This document shows positions 44,191-52,230 of a stretch of 64,000 nucleotides of DNA, one piece after another. Origin of the DNA: Oligosphaera ethanolica. Lineage in GTDB: Bacteria; Verrucomicrobiota; Lentisphaeria; Oligosphaerales; Oligosphaeraceae. Within the stretch, counting starts at the first letter, position 1, and each line of letters starts with the position of its first letter. The notes under the pieces are model-generated. The model made no database searches and was not told the origin of the DNA. It saw nothing but the letters and a program-made list of their open reading frames with translations. The DNA is taken from contig NZ_JAUSVL010000001.1 of assembly GCF_030814695.1 (NCBI RefSeq), forward strand, positions 5,430,227 to 5,494,226, read 5' to 3'. The position numbers and the translations under genes were made by a program.

Positions 44191-45180
44191 ATGAACACCC
44201 GTGAAACCGTCCGCCAACTTCTGTCCTTCCAGCCCGTGCCGTCCCTACCCATTATCGAATGGGCCACCTGGTGGAAGGACAGTACCGCCCGCTGGCTGGA
44301 CGAGGGTATGCCACCCTACGAAAACAATGTCGAACTGATGCGCTATTTCGGGCTCGACCTGCTGGTCCAGGAATGGTTCTATCCCCGGAACGGCCGTTGC
44401 CCGCGTCCGGCCGCGCACGGCGTCGGTATCGTCCGCGATGAACAACACTACGCCGAACTCATCGCCCAACGCGCGCTTTACGACGAGACAATCCTGGCCG
44501 TGCCCAATTTCACCCGCTACAAAAGCGAGATAGACGCCGGCAACGCCGCGCACTGGTTCACCCTCGAAGGCTTCTTCTGGTTCCCGCGGACGCTGCTAGG
44601 CATCGAACGTCACCTGCTGGCCTTCTATGACGAACCAGCATTCATACACCGCATCAACCGCGATCTCGTCGACTTCTACAAGAAGCTCCTGCCATGGCTG
44701 TTCGATCAATGCCAGCCCGATTTCATGACCTTCGCTGAAGATATGAGCTATAACCACGGCTCCATGATCTCAGAACCGCAGTTCGACGAATTCATGCTGC
44801 CCTACTACCGCGAACTCGTCGATTACATCAAACAGCGCGGCACCAAGGTCCTCATTGATTCCGACGGCGACGTTAGCGAATGCCTGCCTTGGTTCGAACG
44901 CGCCGGCATCGAAGGCGTCCTGCCCCTGGAACGCCAGGCCGGCGTCGATGTCGCCGCCATCCGCCAGCGGCATCCAAGCCTGCTCATGGTCGGCGCTTTC
45001 AATAAAATGGTCATGCACCGGGGCGAAAAGGCCATCCGCGAGGAATTTGAACGGCTCTTGCCCGTCGCCCGCCAGGGCGGCTTCATCATCAGCGTCGATC
45101 ACCAGACGCCGCCAGCCGTGTCCCTGGACGACTACCGCCTGTACCTCAGGCTTTTCCGCGAATACGCACAACTCCTGTAA
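44191..45180 (+). CDS. Uroporphyrinogen decarboxylase-like protein
   Basis: 329 residues from the ATG at 44191 (AAGGAG six bases upstream). The barrel pattern is that of the UroD family: GFFWFPRTLLGIERHLLAFYDEPAFIHRINRDLVDFY, FMTFAEDMSYNHGSMISEPQFDEFMLPYYRELVDYIKQRG, VLIDSDGDVSECLPWFERAGIEGVLPLERQAGVDV and ISVDHQTPPAVSLDDYRLYLRLF. Such short UroD-like proteins are frequent in Lentisphaerota and related groups and are presumed methyltransferase-like or decarboxylases of unknown substrates. Haem HemE motifs at the N-terminus are absent. It stands alone between repeats. Confidence 0.78.
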   Translation: MNTRETVRQLLSFQPVPSLPIIEWATWWKDSTARWLDEGMPPYENNVELMRYFGLDLLVQEWFYPRNGRCPRPAAHGVGIVRDEQHYAELIAQRALYDETILAVPNFTRYKSEIDAGNAAHWFTLEGFFWFPRTLLGIERHLLAFYDEPAFIHRINRDLVDFYKKLLPWLFDQCQPDFMTFAEDMSYNHGSMISEPQFDEFMLPYYRELVDYIKQRGTKVLIDSDGDVSECLPWFERAGIEGVLPLERQAGVDVAAIRQRHPSLLMVGAFNKMVMHRGEKAIREEFERLLPVARQGGFIISVDHQTPPAVSLDDYRLYLRLFREYAQLL

Positions 45181-45493
45181 TCGCTCAGTCATTGATATTT
45201 GTTGTCCCTGTAGCCTGGATCGGTCTGATCGGCCAAGTTCGGCCCGGAGGGCCGCACCATGCATATCCCCGGGTGAGGCGCCCGGAGGGCGCCACATTGG
45301 CCTGGCACGTCGCATTCCACCGCGCTAGAGTGAGGCATGACTGGCATCCAGTATCAATGACAGACCGATTACAAACTCCTTTGATCTTCCCCCCGCCCCT
45401 GCTTTCCCTCCCGCACGTCACCGCTATATTATGGCGTCATGCCCGCACCGGCTCTCCGTTCCTCCCCTTCACCCACGCAGCCTTGAGAGTGTC
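45181..45493. other. Gap with GGA-loop hairpins and a family B fragment
   Basis: Two perfect hairpins share a GGA loop: GGCCCGGAGGGCC (45241-45253) and GGCGCCCGGAGGGCGCC (45278-45294), the same style as in family A. CATCCAGTATCAATGACAG and GACCGATTACAAACTCC near 45345-45380 resemble the junctions of families B and C. No gene is seen. Confidence 0.55.
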
Positions 45494-46522
45494 ATGCCTA
45501 GCGACTTTCCCTACCAGGTCCTCATCATCAGCAACGCGCCGGGCGCACAGAGCGATGGCGTCGAGGTCATTTCGGAACAGGCCGTGGCCGACGAAGTCGC
45601 CGCCGTGCAATCGACCTTGGTCGCCATGGGCATCGCCGTCCATCACCGCCCCCTGCGCAACGCCGCCGACGCGGCCGGCCTCATCGCCGCCCAGCCCAAC
45701 ACGATCGTCTTCAATCTCTGCGAGGGCCTCAACGGTGACTCGGCTTTCGAGATGCACCTCGCGGCCTTGCTGGAACTGTCGGGCACGCCTTTCACCGGCA
45801 ATAACGCCCTGACCCTCGGCCTCTCCCGAAACAAAGTCCTCGCCAAGCAGCTCTTCGCAGCTGCCGGCATCAGCACACCGCGCTGGGTCGCCTGTCGCAC
45901 CGTCCCCGACGCCATTCCCGACGGCCTGCATTTCCCCCTCATCGTCAAACCCGCCTGCGAAGACGCCAGCCTCGGCATCTTCAAGGACGCCGTCGTCCGC
46001 GACCTGCCAGCCCTGCGCCGCAATGTCCAGACCCTGCTGGCTAAATATCCCGGCAGCGCCGCCCTGGTGGAAGAATTCATCGCCGGCCGCGAATTCAACG
46101 TCGCCTTGCTGCCCGATGGCGACACCGTGACCGCCCTGCCGCCCTCCGAACTGGATTTCAGCGCCGTGCCCGCCGGACAGGACCGTATTACCTCCTACGA
46201 GGCCAAATGGCTCGAAGACCACCCGCTATACCAAGCGACGCCGTCGCGCTGCCCGGCCGACATCACGCCGCAGCTGCGCCAGCGCCTCCATGACTGCGCT
46301 TTGGCCGTCTTCCATTGCCTTGACGCCAATGCCTATGGCCGCGTGGATTTCCGCGTCGACGCTCAAGAGCGACTCTACGTCCTCGAATTCAACCCCAACC
46401 CCGATATCACTCCCGGCGCGGGCTTCAGCAAGGCCTTGCAGGCCGCAGGCCTGAGCTACCGGGATTTCGTCAGCAAAGCCCTGCGGGAGGCTCAGTCCCG
46501 CGCCAGGAGCAGCACCCGATGA
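45494..46522 (+). CDS. ATP-grasp ligase (D-alanine--D-alanine ligase-like)
   Basis: 342 residues; the ATG at 45494 has only a weak GAG upstream, and the residues before it in the longer frame do not look coding. The N-terminal domain has FNLCEGLNGDSAFEMHLAALLEL, the Ddl-like substrate loop. The ATP-grasp core shows ALTLGLSRNKVLAKQLFAAAG, FPLIVKPACEDASLGIF, LVEEFIAGREFNVALL and the metal-binding end YGRVDFRVD with LYVLEFNPNPDITPGAG. It would join a carboxylate to an amine using ATP. Its last bases overlap the start of the GNAT gene (ATGA), so the two are translationally coupled. As no cell-wall genes are nearby, a small peptide product is as likely as D-Ala-D-Ala. Confidence 0.85.
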   Translation: MPSDFPYQVLIISNAPGAQSDGVEVISEQAVADEVAAVQSTLVAMGIAVHHRPLRNAADAAGLIAAQPNTIVFNLCEGLNGDSAFEMHLAALLELSGTPFTGNNALTLGLSRNKVLAKQLFAAAGISTPRWVACRTVPDAIPDGLHFPLIVKPACEDASLGIFKDAVVRDLPALRRNVQTLLAKYPGSAALVEEFIAGREFNVALLPDGDTVTALPPSELDFSAVPAGQDRITSYEAKWLEDHPLYQATPSRCPADITPQLRQRLHDCALAVFHCLDANAYGRVDFRVDAQERLYVLEFNPNPDITPGAGFSKALQAAGLSYRDFVSKALREAQSRARSSTR

Positions 46523-47004
46523 GCGACATCGTTATCAGGCCTACCCATGAAACCGACGCGCCAAGCATCCACGCCATCCTTGTCGACACGGCGATGTTCA
46601 CCGACGCCGAAGTTGAGGTCGCTGACGAACTGATCGACATCTTCCTGCACAAAGCCGGCCAAAAAGACTACATCATGCACAGCGCAGTCGACCAGGACAG
46701 CGGCGCGCCCGTCGGCTATGTCTGTTTCGGGCCGACGCCAGCCACCGAATCGACCTGGGACCTGTACTGGATCGCCGTCGATCCCAAACAACAGGGCCGC
46801 GGCATCGGCCGCCAGCTCCTCCGCTTTGCCGAAGAACAATGCCGGAACATGGGCGCCAAGCTGATTATCATTGAAACCTCGTCCCAGCCAAAATACCAAC
46901 CCACCCAGCACTTCTACACCGGCAACGGCTACATCGTCGAAGCGCGCATCAAGGACTTCTACGCCGCCGGCGACGACCGCCTCATCTACACCCGGCGTTT
47001 CTGA
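46519..47004 (+). CDS. GNAT-family N-acetyltransferase
   Basis: 161 residues, ATG overlapping the stop of the ATP-grasp gene by four bases. The GNAT fold is visible: DIVIRPTHETDAPSIHAIL at the start, WDLYWIAVDPKQQGRGIGRQLLRFAEE with the acetyl-CoA loop QGRGIGR, and TQHFYTGNGYIVEARIKDFYAAGDDRLIYTRRF at the end. It transfers an acetyl group from acetyl-CoA to an amine. The tight coupling to a ligase and the MFS gene 26 bases later suggest it modifies the ligase product or its amino-acid substrate, or gives self-protection. Substrate unknown. Confidence 0.88.
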   Translation: MSDIVIRPTHETDAPSIHAILVDTAMFTDAEVEVADELIDIFLHKAGQKDYIMHSAVDQDSGAPVGYVCFGPTPATESTWDLYWIAVDPKQQGRGIGRQLLRFAEEQCRNMGAKLIIIETSSQPKYQPTQHFYTGNGYIVEARIKDFYAAGDDRLIYTRRF

Positions 47005-47030
47005 CCTCCACCCACCAAACGCCATCGGCC

Positions 47031-48263
47031 ATGCCAAGCAAGCTGTCGCCAAGTCATCTGCGCTTAATGAACCTGTCACCGCGTGCGCGCCTGGCGCTGT
47101 CTCTGATGGCCGTATCCGCCTTGGGCTCCTACGCCGGCATGACCATGCCCGTCTTTCGCAGTCTCCTGCGCGATCAGCTCCAGCTCCAGGAAACGCAGTA
47201 CGGCTTGCTACTGAGCATCGGTATGGTCCCCGGCGCCATGGGCACCCTCCTGGGCGGCCTGCTTACCCGCAGCAGTGGCTGGCAGCGCCTGCCGCCCGTG
47301 CTGGCCATCGCTGTTGCCGCCGCCTACGGCCTTATTGCCGCGACGCGTGGCTTCCCCTGGCTGCTCGTCAGCCTCGTTCTCTGCGCAATCGGCAGCCACG
47401 TCATGACGGTCATGACCCAAAATGGCGTTGTCGCTCTCTTCCCGGACGCGCGCCGACGGCTCCTGACCCTGCAGATGGTCGTCGGCAGCTGCGCCGCCGC
47501 GCTCTTCACCCTCTTGGCCGAATGGCTGCTCGGTTGGTCAGCCCGCGGCGATGCCACGCGCTTCCACCTGGCGCTGCGCCTGCCCTACCTGGGCATCGCC
47601 ATGCTCTACCTGGCGCTCATCCCAGCGCTGCGGGCCTTCGCCCGCCGCGAACGCACAAGCCAGCTCCAGGCGCAAACGCCGGCCGCAAGCACGCCCAACC
47701 TCACGCAGCGCCGCCGGGCCCTCCTGTGTATTCTCGCCATGACCATCCATGCCAGCGCCGACAATGTCCTCATGCTCTGGCTGCCACGTCTCTGGGAAGA
47801 AAGCGCTATGAGCGGCTTCTTCAAACCCGGCTACATCATGAGCGCCTACTCGCTCTGCTACGTCGTCTCCCGAAGCTGCCTGGCCCTGCTGCCTGAGTCC
47901 CGGGGGCGACGACTCTTCCTCTGCGTGCCGGGCTTCTTCGGCTGCGCCATGCTCCTCGTCGCCCTCCTCAATGGCGGTGAAGCCGGCGTGCTCTGCTACC
48001 TGGCCGCTGCCTTCCTCTGGGCCTGCGAATTCCCCGCCTTTATGGCCGTGCTGTCCACCAACAGCCAACGCTGGTTCGGGCTCGGCCTGGCCGTCGTCAT
48101 GATCAGTTCGGGACTCATTACCACCGGCGCCAGCACCGCTATCGGCTGGGCCCTCCAGCAGCAGCTGGCCACGCTGCGCCAGCTCCTCCTCATCGGCCCG
48201 CTCTTCTTCGCCACCGTCGGCATCTGCGGCATCGCCCTCTGCAGACACGACGACAAAGCCTGA
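47031..48263 (+). CDS. Major facilitator superfamily transporter
   Basis: 410 residues with 11-12 predicted membrane helices (for example LALSLMAVSALGSYAGMTMPVF, AIAVAAAYGLIAATRGF and GLGLAVVMISSGLITTGAS). The loop after helix 2 (GGLLTRSSGWQRLP) corresponds to the MFS GxxxDRxGR motif, in weakened form. No ribosome site separates ATG 47031 from ATG 47067, so the start is uncertain. As third gene of the ligase-GNAT cluster it would export the product or import a precursor. The sequence gives no substrate clue. Confidence 0.85.
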   Translation: MPSKLSPSHLRLMNLSPRARLALSLMAVSALGSYAGMTMPVFRSLLRDQLQLQETQYGLLLSIGMVPGAMGTLLGGLLTRSSGWQRLPPVLAIAVAAAYGLIAATRGFPWLLVSLVLCAIGSHVMTVMTQNGVVALFPDARRRLLTLQMVVGSCAAALFTLLAEWLLGWSARGDATRFHLALRLPYLGIAMLYLALIPALRAFARRERTSQLQAQTPAASTPNLTQRRRALLCILAMTIHASADNVLMLWLPRLWEESAMSGFFKPGYIMSAYSLCYVVSRSCLALLPESRGRRLFLCVPGFFGCAMLLVALLNGGEAGVLCYLAAAFLWACEFPAFMAVLSTNSQRWFGLGLAVVMISSGLITTGASTAIGWALQQQLATLRQLLLIGPLFFATVGICGIALCRHDDKA

Positions 48264-48284
48264 ACCACAGGCACCCCCACGGAA

Positions 48285-48527
48285 CCGATGCTCTTCATTT
48301 AACGGTATCCATGGCACTTGTTGCTTCAACCAAGCTGCCTTTTCTCGTCGTGCATTTCCGCCGCGAAGCGGCAGAAGCGCTGAAAGCGCGAAGCATACCA
48401 GCCCAGGGCAAGCGGCGCCGAAGGCGCGCGCCGCCCTGGGTAGCGCACCATATTGGTCCGTGTTCCTCAGCCTCTTTGGCTTCAGTCGGCGAAGCTGACT
48501 GGAGCCAAAGAGGCAATGGAACTCATT
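48285..48527 (+). repeat. Multi-hairpin repeat family A, copy A6
   Basis: Starts like A5 (GATGCTCTTCATTTAACGG) and ends almost identical to A2 (CATATTGGTCCGTGTTCCTC, then CTTTGGCTTCAGTC and its complement). It begins 21 bases after the transporter stop. Confidence 0.9.
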
Positions 48528-48598
48528 GATTGCCGCGGCAATTTTGCGCTGTGACCCTTCGTCGCAGGTCTTTTAGGCCGCCCTTTAGGGCTCTTTTC

Positions 48599-48640
48599 GG
48601 ATGGGGCACCTTACCCAGGGCGACGCGCCCTGCGGGCGCT
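48599..48640. repeat. Partial family A fragment
   Basis: ACCCAGGGCGACGCGCCCTG, then CGGGCGCTTGCCGTGGGC reproduces the reverse-oriented CCCAGGGC stem of family A without the rest. The flanks (48541-48757) have no gene. Confidence 0.5.
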
Positions 48641-48757
48641 TGCCGTGGGCTATCTTAGGGCGCACCTTCGGTGCTCAAAACCTCGGCGAATGATCCTTGT
48701 GCATGGTTACCAATCAACTCATCGCCGGCGACTGCCGCATGCTATGTGGAGAGCATT

Positions 48758-48880
48758 GCTCCTATGAAATCCGCTGCCTGGTTAGCCACCTATGGGTAAT
48801 GGCTGGGCGGCGACTGGCCGTGGGTTGCCAGCAAATTGTCCCCGGTGTTTTCCCCAACGGAGTGGTTACTGACCGAGTAC
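48758..48880 (+). repeat. Dispersed repeat family B, copy 4 (diverged)
   Basis: CTCCTATGAAATCCGCTGCC, GGCTGGGCGGCGACTGGCCG and GTCCCCGGTGTTTTCCCCAA, with the middle replaced by unrelated bases. Ends GTTACTGACCGAGTACC just before the family C copy. Confidence 0.85.
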
Positions 48881-48901
48881 CTTTTCGCGTCGTCGGGCAG
48901 T

Positions 48902-49244
48902 CATTGATACGCCGTTATTGCCAGCGCCGCCCACCTACGCACAAGAGGGACATGACTCAGGTGGAATATCGCTCGCAGCCGCGATAAAGCGGGCATCTGA
49001 GCGACGCGATTGGTTCACCAGAACTCACAACGATGAAGACCCAAATCACACGAACAAGACAGCTCAAATCATACTGATCCACAATTTGCTGTTATTCGGC
49101 GTTTTTTTGCTTGTCAATGGGCGAGTTTTTGAATATTTTTCCTGCGGTTCTTGAAATCAGCCCCCCCACCGTAGGGGGCCCCCATCCTATGGTCGCGCGC
49201 ACGAAGTGGGCTGCGCTTAAGCCGTGGTCCACACGGTATCAATG
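48902..49244. repeat. Dispersed repeat family C, copy C2
   Basis: Matches 9121-9465 from CATNGATACGCCGTTAT to TATCAATG, including the C7-loop-G5-C5 segment (49161-49183). It sits exactly between two family B copies. Confidence 0.88.
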
Positions 49245-49374
49245 ACTCCTATGAAACCCGCTGTTGCAAAGGTCAGCGGAAATTAAGGCCGGATGATTGG
49301 GCGGCGACTGGCCGTGGGTTGCCAGCAAATTGTCCCCGGTGTTTTCCCCACCGGGGTGGTTACTGACCGACTAC
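49245..49374 (+). repeat. Dispersed repeat family B, copy 5
   Basis: ACTCCTATGAAACCCGCTG, GGCGGCGACTGGCCGTGGG, hairpin CCCCGGTG/CACCGGGG, then GGTTACTGACCGACTACC. The following 150 bases lead to the dismutase gene and probably contain its promoter. Confidence 0.88.
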
Positions 49375-49523
49375 CCGCTGCCTGGAAACTTTTTTGCTGC
49401 AGGCGTGATAAAAGGGAGTGCCGGCAGTAGATTTATATGCCTTCTGGCCTACTGTAGTCCGAACTATGCTGGCCATCAGCACGCAGCCTTCACAATGAAC
49501 ACCATAACCCCACGGAGGACACG

Positions 49524-50204
49524 ATGAAGAAGCTTCTTACCACCGCCTTGCTGGCCCTCTGCACTCTCAGCCTGCTCGCGCAAGATAAATTCGACCTCAA
49601 GCGCTTAGATCCCATGCCTTACGCCTATGACGCGCTGGAACCCCATATCGACGCCCAGACGATGGAAATACACTACAGCCGTCACCATCGCGGCTACTTC
49701 AACAACCTCCAGAAAGCCCTGGAAGCCATGCCTGACGCGCCACAGGACGCCACCGCGCTCTTCGCCCGCATCAGCACTCTGCCCGCCGCCCTGCGTAACA
49801 ACGCCGGCGGCCACTACAACCACACGCTGTTCTGGTCCGTCATGGCCCCCAAGGCCGGTGGCGCCCCCCAAGGCGCCCTTGCTGACCAGATCACCGCCGC
49901 CTTCGGCTCCTTCGACCAGTTCAAAGAGCAGTTCAAACAAGCCGCGCTGACCCGCTTCGGCAGTGGCTGGGCTTGGCTCTGTGTCGCCAAAGACGGCTCG
50001 CTCTTCATCACCTCAACCGCCAATCAGGACAACCCGCTCATGGACGTCGCCGACAAACAGGGCACGCCCATCCTCGGCCTGGATGTCTGGGAACACGCCT
50101 ACTACCTCAAATACCAAAACCAGCGTGGATCATACATCGACGCCTTCTGGCACGTCATCAACTGGCCCGAAGTGACCGCCCGCTGGCAGGCCACAATCAA
50201 ATAA
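49524..50204 (+). CDS. sodA: Exported superoxide dismutase, Mn-type
   Basis: 226 residues; ATG at 49524 with GGAGG eight bases upstream. Residues 1-20 form a signal peptide ending LLAQDK. The mature part follows bacterial MnSOD closely (MPYAYDALEPHIDAQTMEIH): metal ligands His50, His100, Asp187 and His191 (GLDVWEHAYYLKYQN). Gly in NNAGGHYNHTLFW and Gln168 in TANQDNPLMD are features of manganese rather than iron enzymes. It converts superoxide to peroxide and oxygen, here outside the cytoplasm. Export is unusual for this family and fits an anaerobe that meets oxygen at its surface. It is not in an operon with a catalase. Confidence 0.92.
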   Translation: MKKLLTTALLALCTLSLLAQDKFDLKRLDPMPYAYDALEPHIDAQTMEIHYSRHHRGYFNNLQKALEAMPDAPQDATALFARISTLPAALRNNAGGHYNHTLFWSVMAPKAGGAPQGALADQITAAFGSFDQFKEQFKQAALTRFGSGWAWLCVAKDGSLFITSTANQDNPLMDVADKQGTPILGLDVWEHAYYLKYQNQRGSYIDAFWHVINWPEVTARWQATIK

Positions 50205-50276
50205 GTTGAGATAGTTTTGATTCACGCCGGCTTCACCCCGGCACAAATTCCGTAAACACCAAAACAAGAGAAGGTC

Positions 50277-51512
50277 ATGAGAAAGCGCATCAACTTGTGT
50301 TTTATCGGTTGCGGGGCATTCTGCAAAGCTTTTGTGCCATTGTTCCAAAAGCACCCCGATGTCGAAAGCGTCGCCGTCTGCGACCTCATTCCGGAACGCG
50401 CCGCCGACTACTCACAGAAGTTCGACGTGCCCATCATTGCCAGCTTTGAAGAGGCCATCGCCAGCGACAAGATCGACGCGGTGGCCATCTTCACCCAGCG
50501 CCACACCCACGGCCCGCTGGTCATCGCGGCCCTGAAAGCCGGCAAAAACGTCTACAGCGCCGTGCCCTGCGCCAGCACCATCGAGGAAATCTACGAAATC
50601 GAAGAGCTTGTGCGCAAGACCCGCCTGACCTACTCCATGGGCGAAACCGGCTACTACCGCGCGCCAACCGTCTTCTGCCGCAACAAAATGCTCGCCGGCG
50701 AATTCGGCGACTTCGTCTACGGCGAGGCCCAGTACAATCACGACCAGCGCCATTTCCACTACGAAAGCAACGGCCCCGACTGGCGCAAGGTCGCCGGCAT
50801 CCCGCCCATGCTCTACCCCACCCACTCCACCGCCATGATCCTCGGCGCCATGAAAGGCGTCTACGTCAAGAAAGTCGCCGCCTTCGGCTGGGTCGAAGAA
50901 AAGCTGCCGGACATCTTCGGCACCAACGGCGTTAATCTCTGGAACAATCCCTTTTCCAACACCGCCATGCTGGCGCAGCTTTCCAACGGCGGGGTTGCCC
51001 GTATCAGCGAAAACCGCCGCGTGGCTTTCGCCGGCCCCAATACCTACATCTCGCAATTCTACGGCTCCGACGCCTGCTACGAATTCTCGGTCGCTCATCA
51101 CTACTTCACTCACTGGGACAGCAAAAATACCAACAAGCTGCTCATGGACGAAGTCACCAAAGACCTCCTCCCCGCCGGCGTCTACGAAAAAATCAACGAC
51201 CCGGATTTCCCGCAACGCATCAGCGACGGCGCCGGCTTCTGGGACAGCGCGCCCGTCCAGAACACCGCCCGCATCCCCATTGAATACCGCCATGAAAAGA
51301 ATGGCCACAACGGCACCCACCATTTCATGGTCGATGACTTCTGCCAGGCCGCAGCCACCGGCATGCTTTCACCGACCAACATCTGGACCGCCGCGCGCTA
51401 TAACCTGCCCGGACTCGTCGCCCACAAATCCGCCATCAATGGCGGCCAACTCATGGACGTGCCGGACCTCGGCGAGCCACCCGCAGACTGGCCCGTCATG
51501 CAACTGGACTGA
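50277..51512 (+). CDS. Gfo/Idh/MocA-family NAD(P)-dependent oxidoreductase with atypical active site
   Basis: 411 residues; ATG at 50277 with AGAAGG upstream. The Rossmann domain starts INLCFIGCGAFCKAFVPLF and continues VAVCDLIPERAADYSQKF. AVAIFTQRHTHGPLVIAALKAGKNVYSAVPCAST corresponds to the conserved strand where the family normally has EKP; here it reads AVPCA, so the catalytic Lys is absent from its usual place. The C-terminal half-barrel follows (GEAQYNHDQRHFHYE, MLYPTHSTAMILGA, HHFMVDDFCQAAATGMLSPTN). Relatives oxidise or reduce sugars, inositols and derivatives. It stands alone 72 bases after the dismutase gene. Confidence 0.85.
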   Translation: MRKRINLCFIGCGAFCKAFVPLFQKHPDVESVAVCDLIPERAADYSQKFDVPIIASFEEAIASDKIDAVAIFTQRHTHGPLVIAALKAGKNVYSAVPCASTIEEIYEIEELVRKTRLTYSMGETGYYRAPTVFCRNKMLAGEFGDFVYGEAQYNHDQRHFHYESNGPDWRKVAGIPPMLYPTHSTAMILGAMKGVYVKKVAAFGWVEEKLPDIFGTNGVNLWNNPFSNTAMLAQLSNGGVARISENRRVAFAGPNTYISQFYGSDACYEFSVAHHYFTHWDSKNTNKLLMDEVTKDLLPAGVYEKINDPDFPQRISDGAGFWDSAPVQNTARIPIEYRHEKNGHNGTHHFMVDDFCQAAATGMLSPTNIWTAARYNLPGLVAHKSAINGGQLMDVPDLGEPPADWPVMQLD

Positions 51513-51612
51513 TTAGCACGCCGTAAGCGTGCGGTTTACCAGCCTGGGGTTGCGCCTCCGGCGCAACCCCAGGTGAGCGATCCCTCCAAAAAGCTCCCTG
51601 TAAGGTGCCACA
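51513..51612. other. Hairpin-rich gap after the oxidoreductase gene
   Basis: GCACGCCGTAAGCGTGC and CTGGGGTTGCGCCTCCGGCG followed by CAACCCCAG form two perfect hairpins within 60 bases of the stop codon (the second at about 51543-51575). Either may act in transcription ending although no T run follows. Confidence 0.5.
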
Positions 51613-51813
51613 TAGCAAACACGAATGAGAGTTCCATTGCCCCTTTTGCCCCAGTCAGCTTCGCCGACTGGGGCAAGAGGGGCCGAGGAACACCCACATA
51701 ATTACCGTTGTACCCAGGGCGGCGCGCGCCTTCAGCGCGCTTGCCCTGGGCTACGATGACAGCGCCCCTCCAGGGCGCTTGCCGCTTCGCGGCCGGGGAA
51801 ATGTTGGCCGGCG
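51613..51813 (-). repeat. Multi-hairpin repeat family A, copy A7
   Basis: Reverse orientation. Main stem CCCCTTTTGCCCCAGTC with GACTGGGGCAAGAGGGG (51640-51682) differs from A1 in both arms but still pairs. The CCCAGGGCGGC and GCGCCCCTCCAGGGCGC hairpins follow. Confidence 0.88.
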
Positions 51814-51940
51814 ACGTCGTGGAGCCGGCACAAGCTGGCGAGGCCTGAACGACTCGTTCATTCATGATCCAAGGTGCAGATGTGAAACGTTGGTTGTGCC
51901 TTTTCCACCTCAAAAACGGGCGAAAGTGCGAAAGACGGGC

Positions 51941-52181
51941 TAGCCGCGAAGCGGCAGCAGCGCTGAAAGCGCGAAACATACCAGCCCAGGGCAAGCAGCG
52001 CTGAAAGCGCGCGCCGCCCTGGGTGCAATGCACGATATGTCCGTGTTCCTCAGCCCTTTCGCTCCCAATCGGCTGCGCCGACTGGGGGCGAAAGGGCAAT
52101 GGAACTCGTTCCTCTTACATGCTAGGTTCCACGCTGGTAGCGCGCTTTGCTATAGCAGCAACGTAATTTTCAAATGGCGCC
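51941..52181 (+). repeat. Multi-hairpin repeat family A, copy A8, with one element end
   Basis: Main stem CCCTTTCGCTCCCA / TGGGGGCGAAAGGG (52054-52096) keeps pairing after a G-C to C-G swap relative to A1. The right end (52157-52181) carries the AATTACGTT...GGCGCC terminus seen in A3 and A4. A7 and A8 face each other in opposite orientation with 127 bases between them. Confidence 0.88.
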
Positions 52182-52230
52182 TAACGGCCGCCGCCCCTCG
52201 ATAGCTCCACCCTATGAAAGGCGCAATGCG

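Noticed and set aside
42243..45180. Haem biosynthesis hemE
   Set aside because: Both UroD-like proteins lack the N-terminal substrate-binding signature of HemE and no other haem gene is present.
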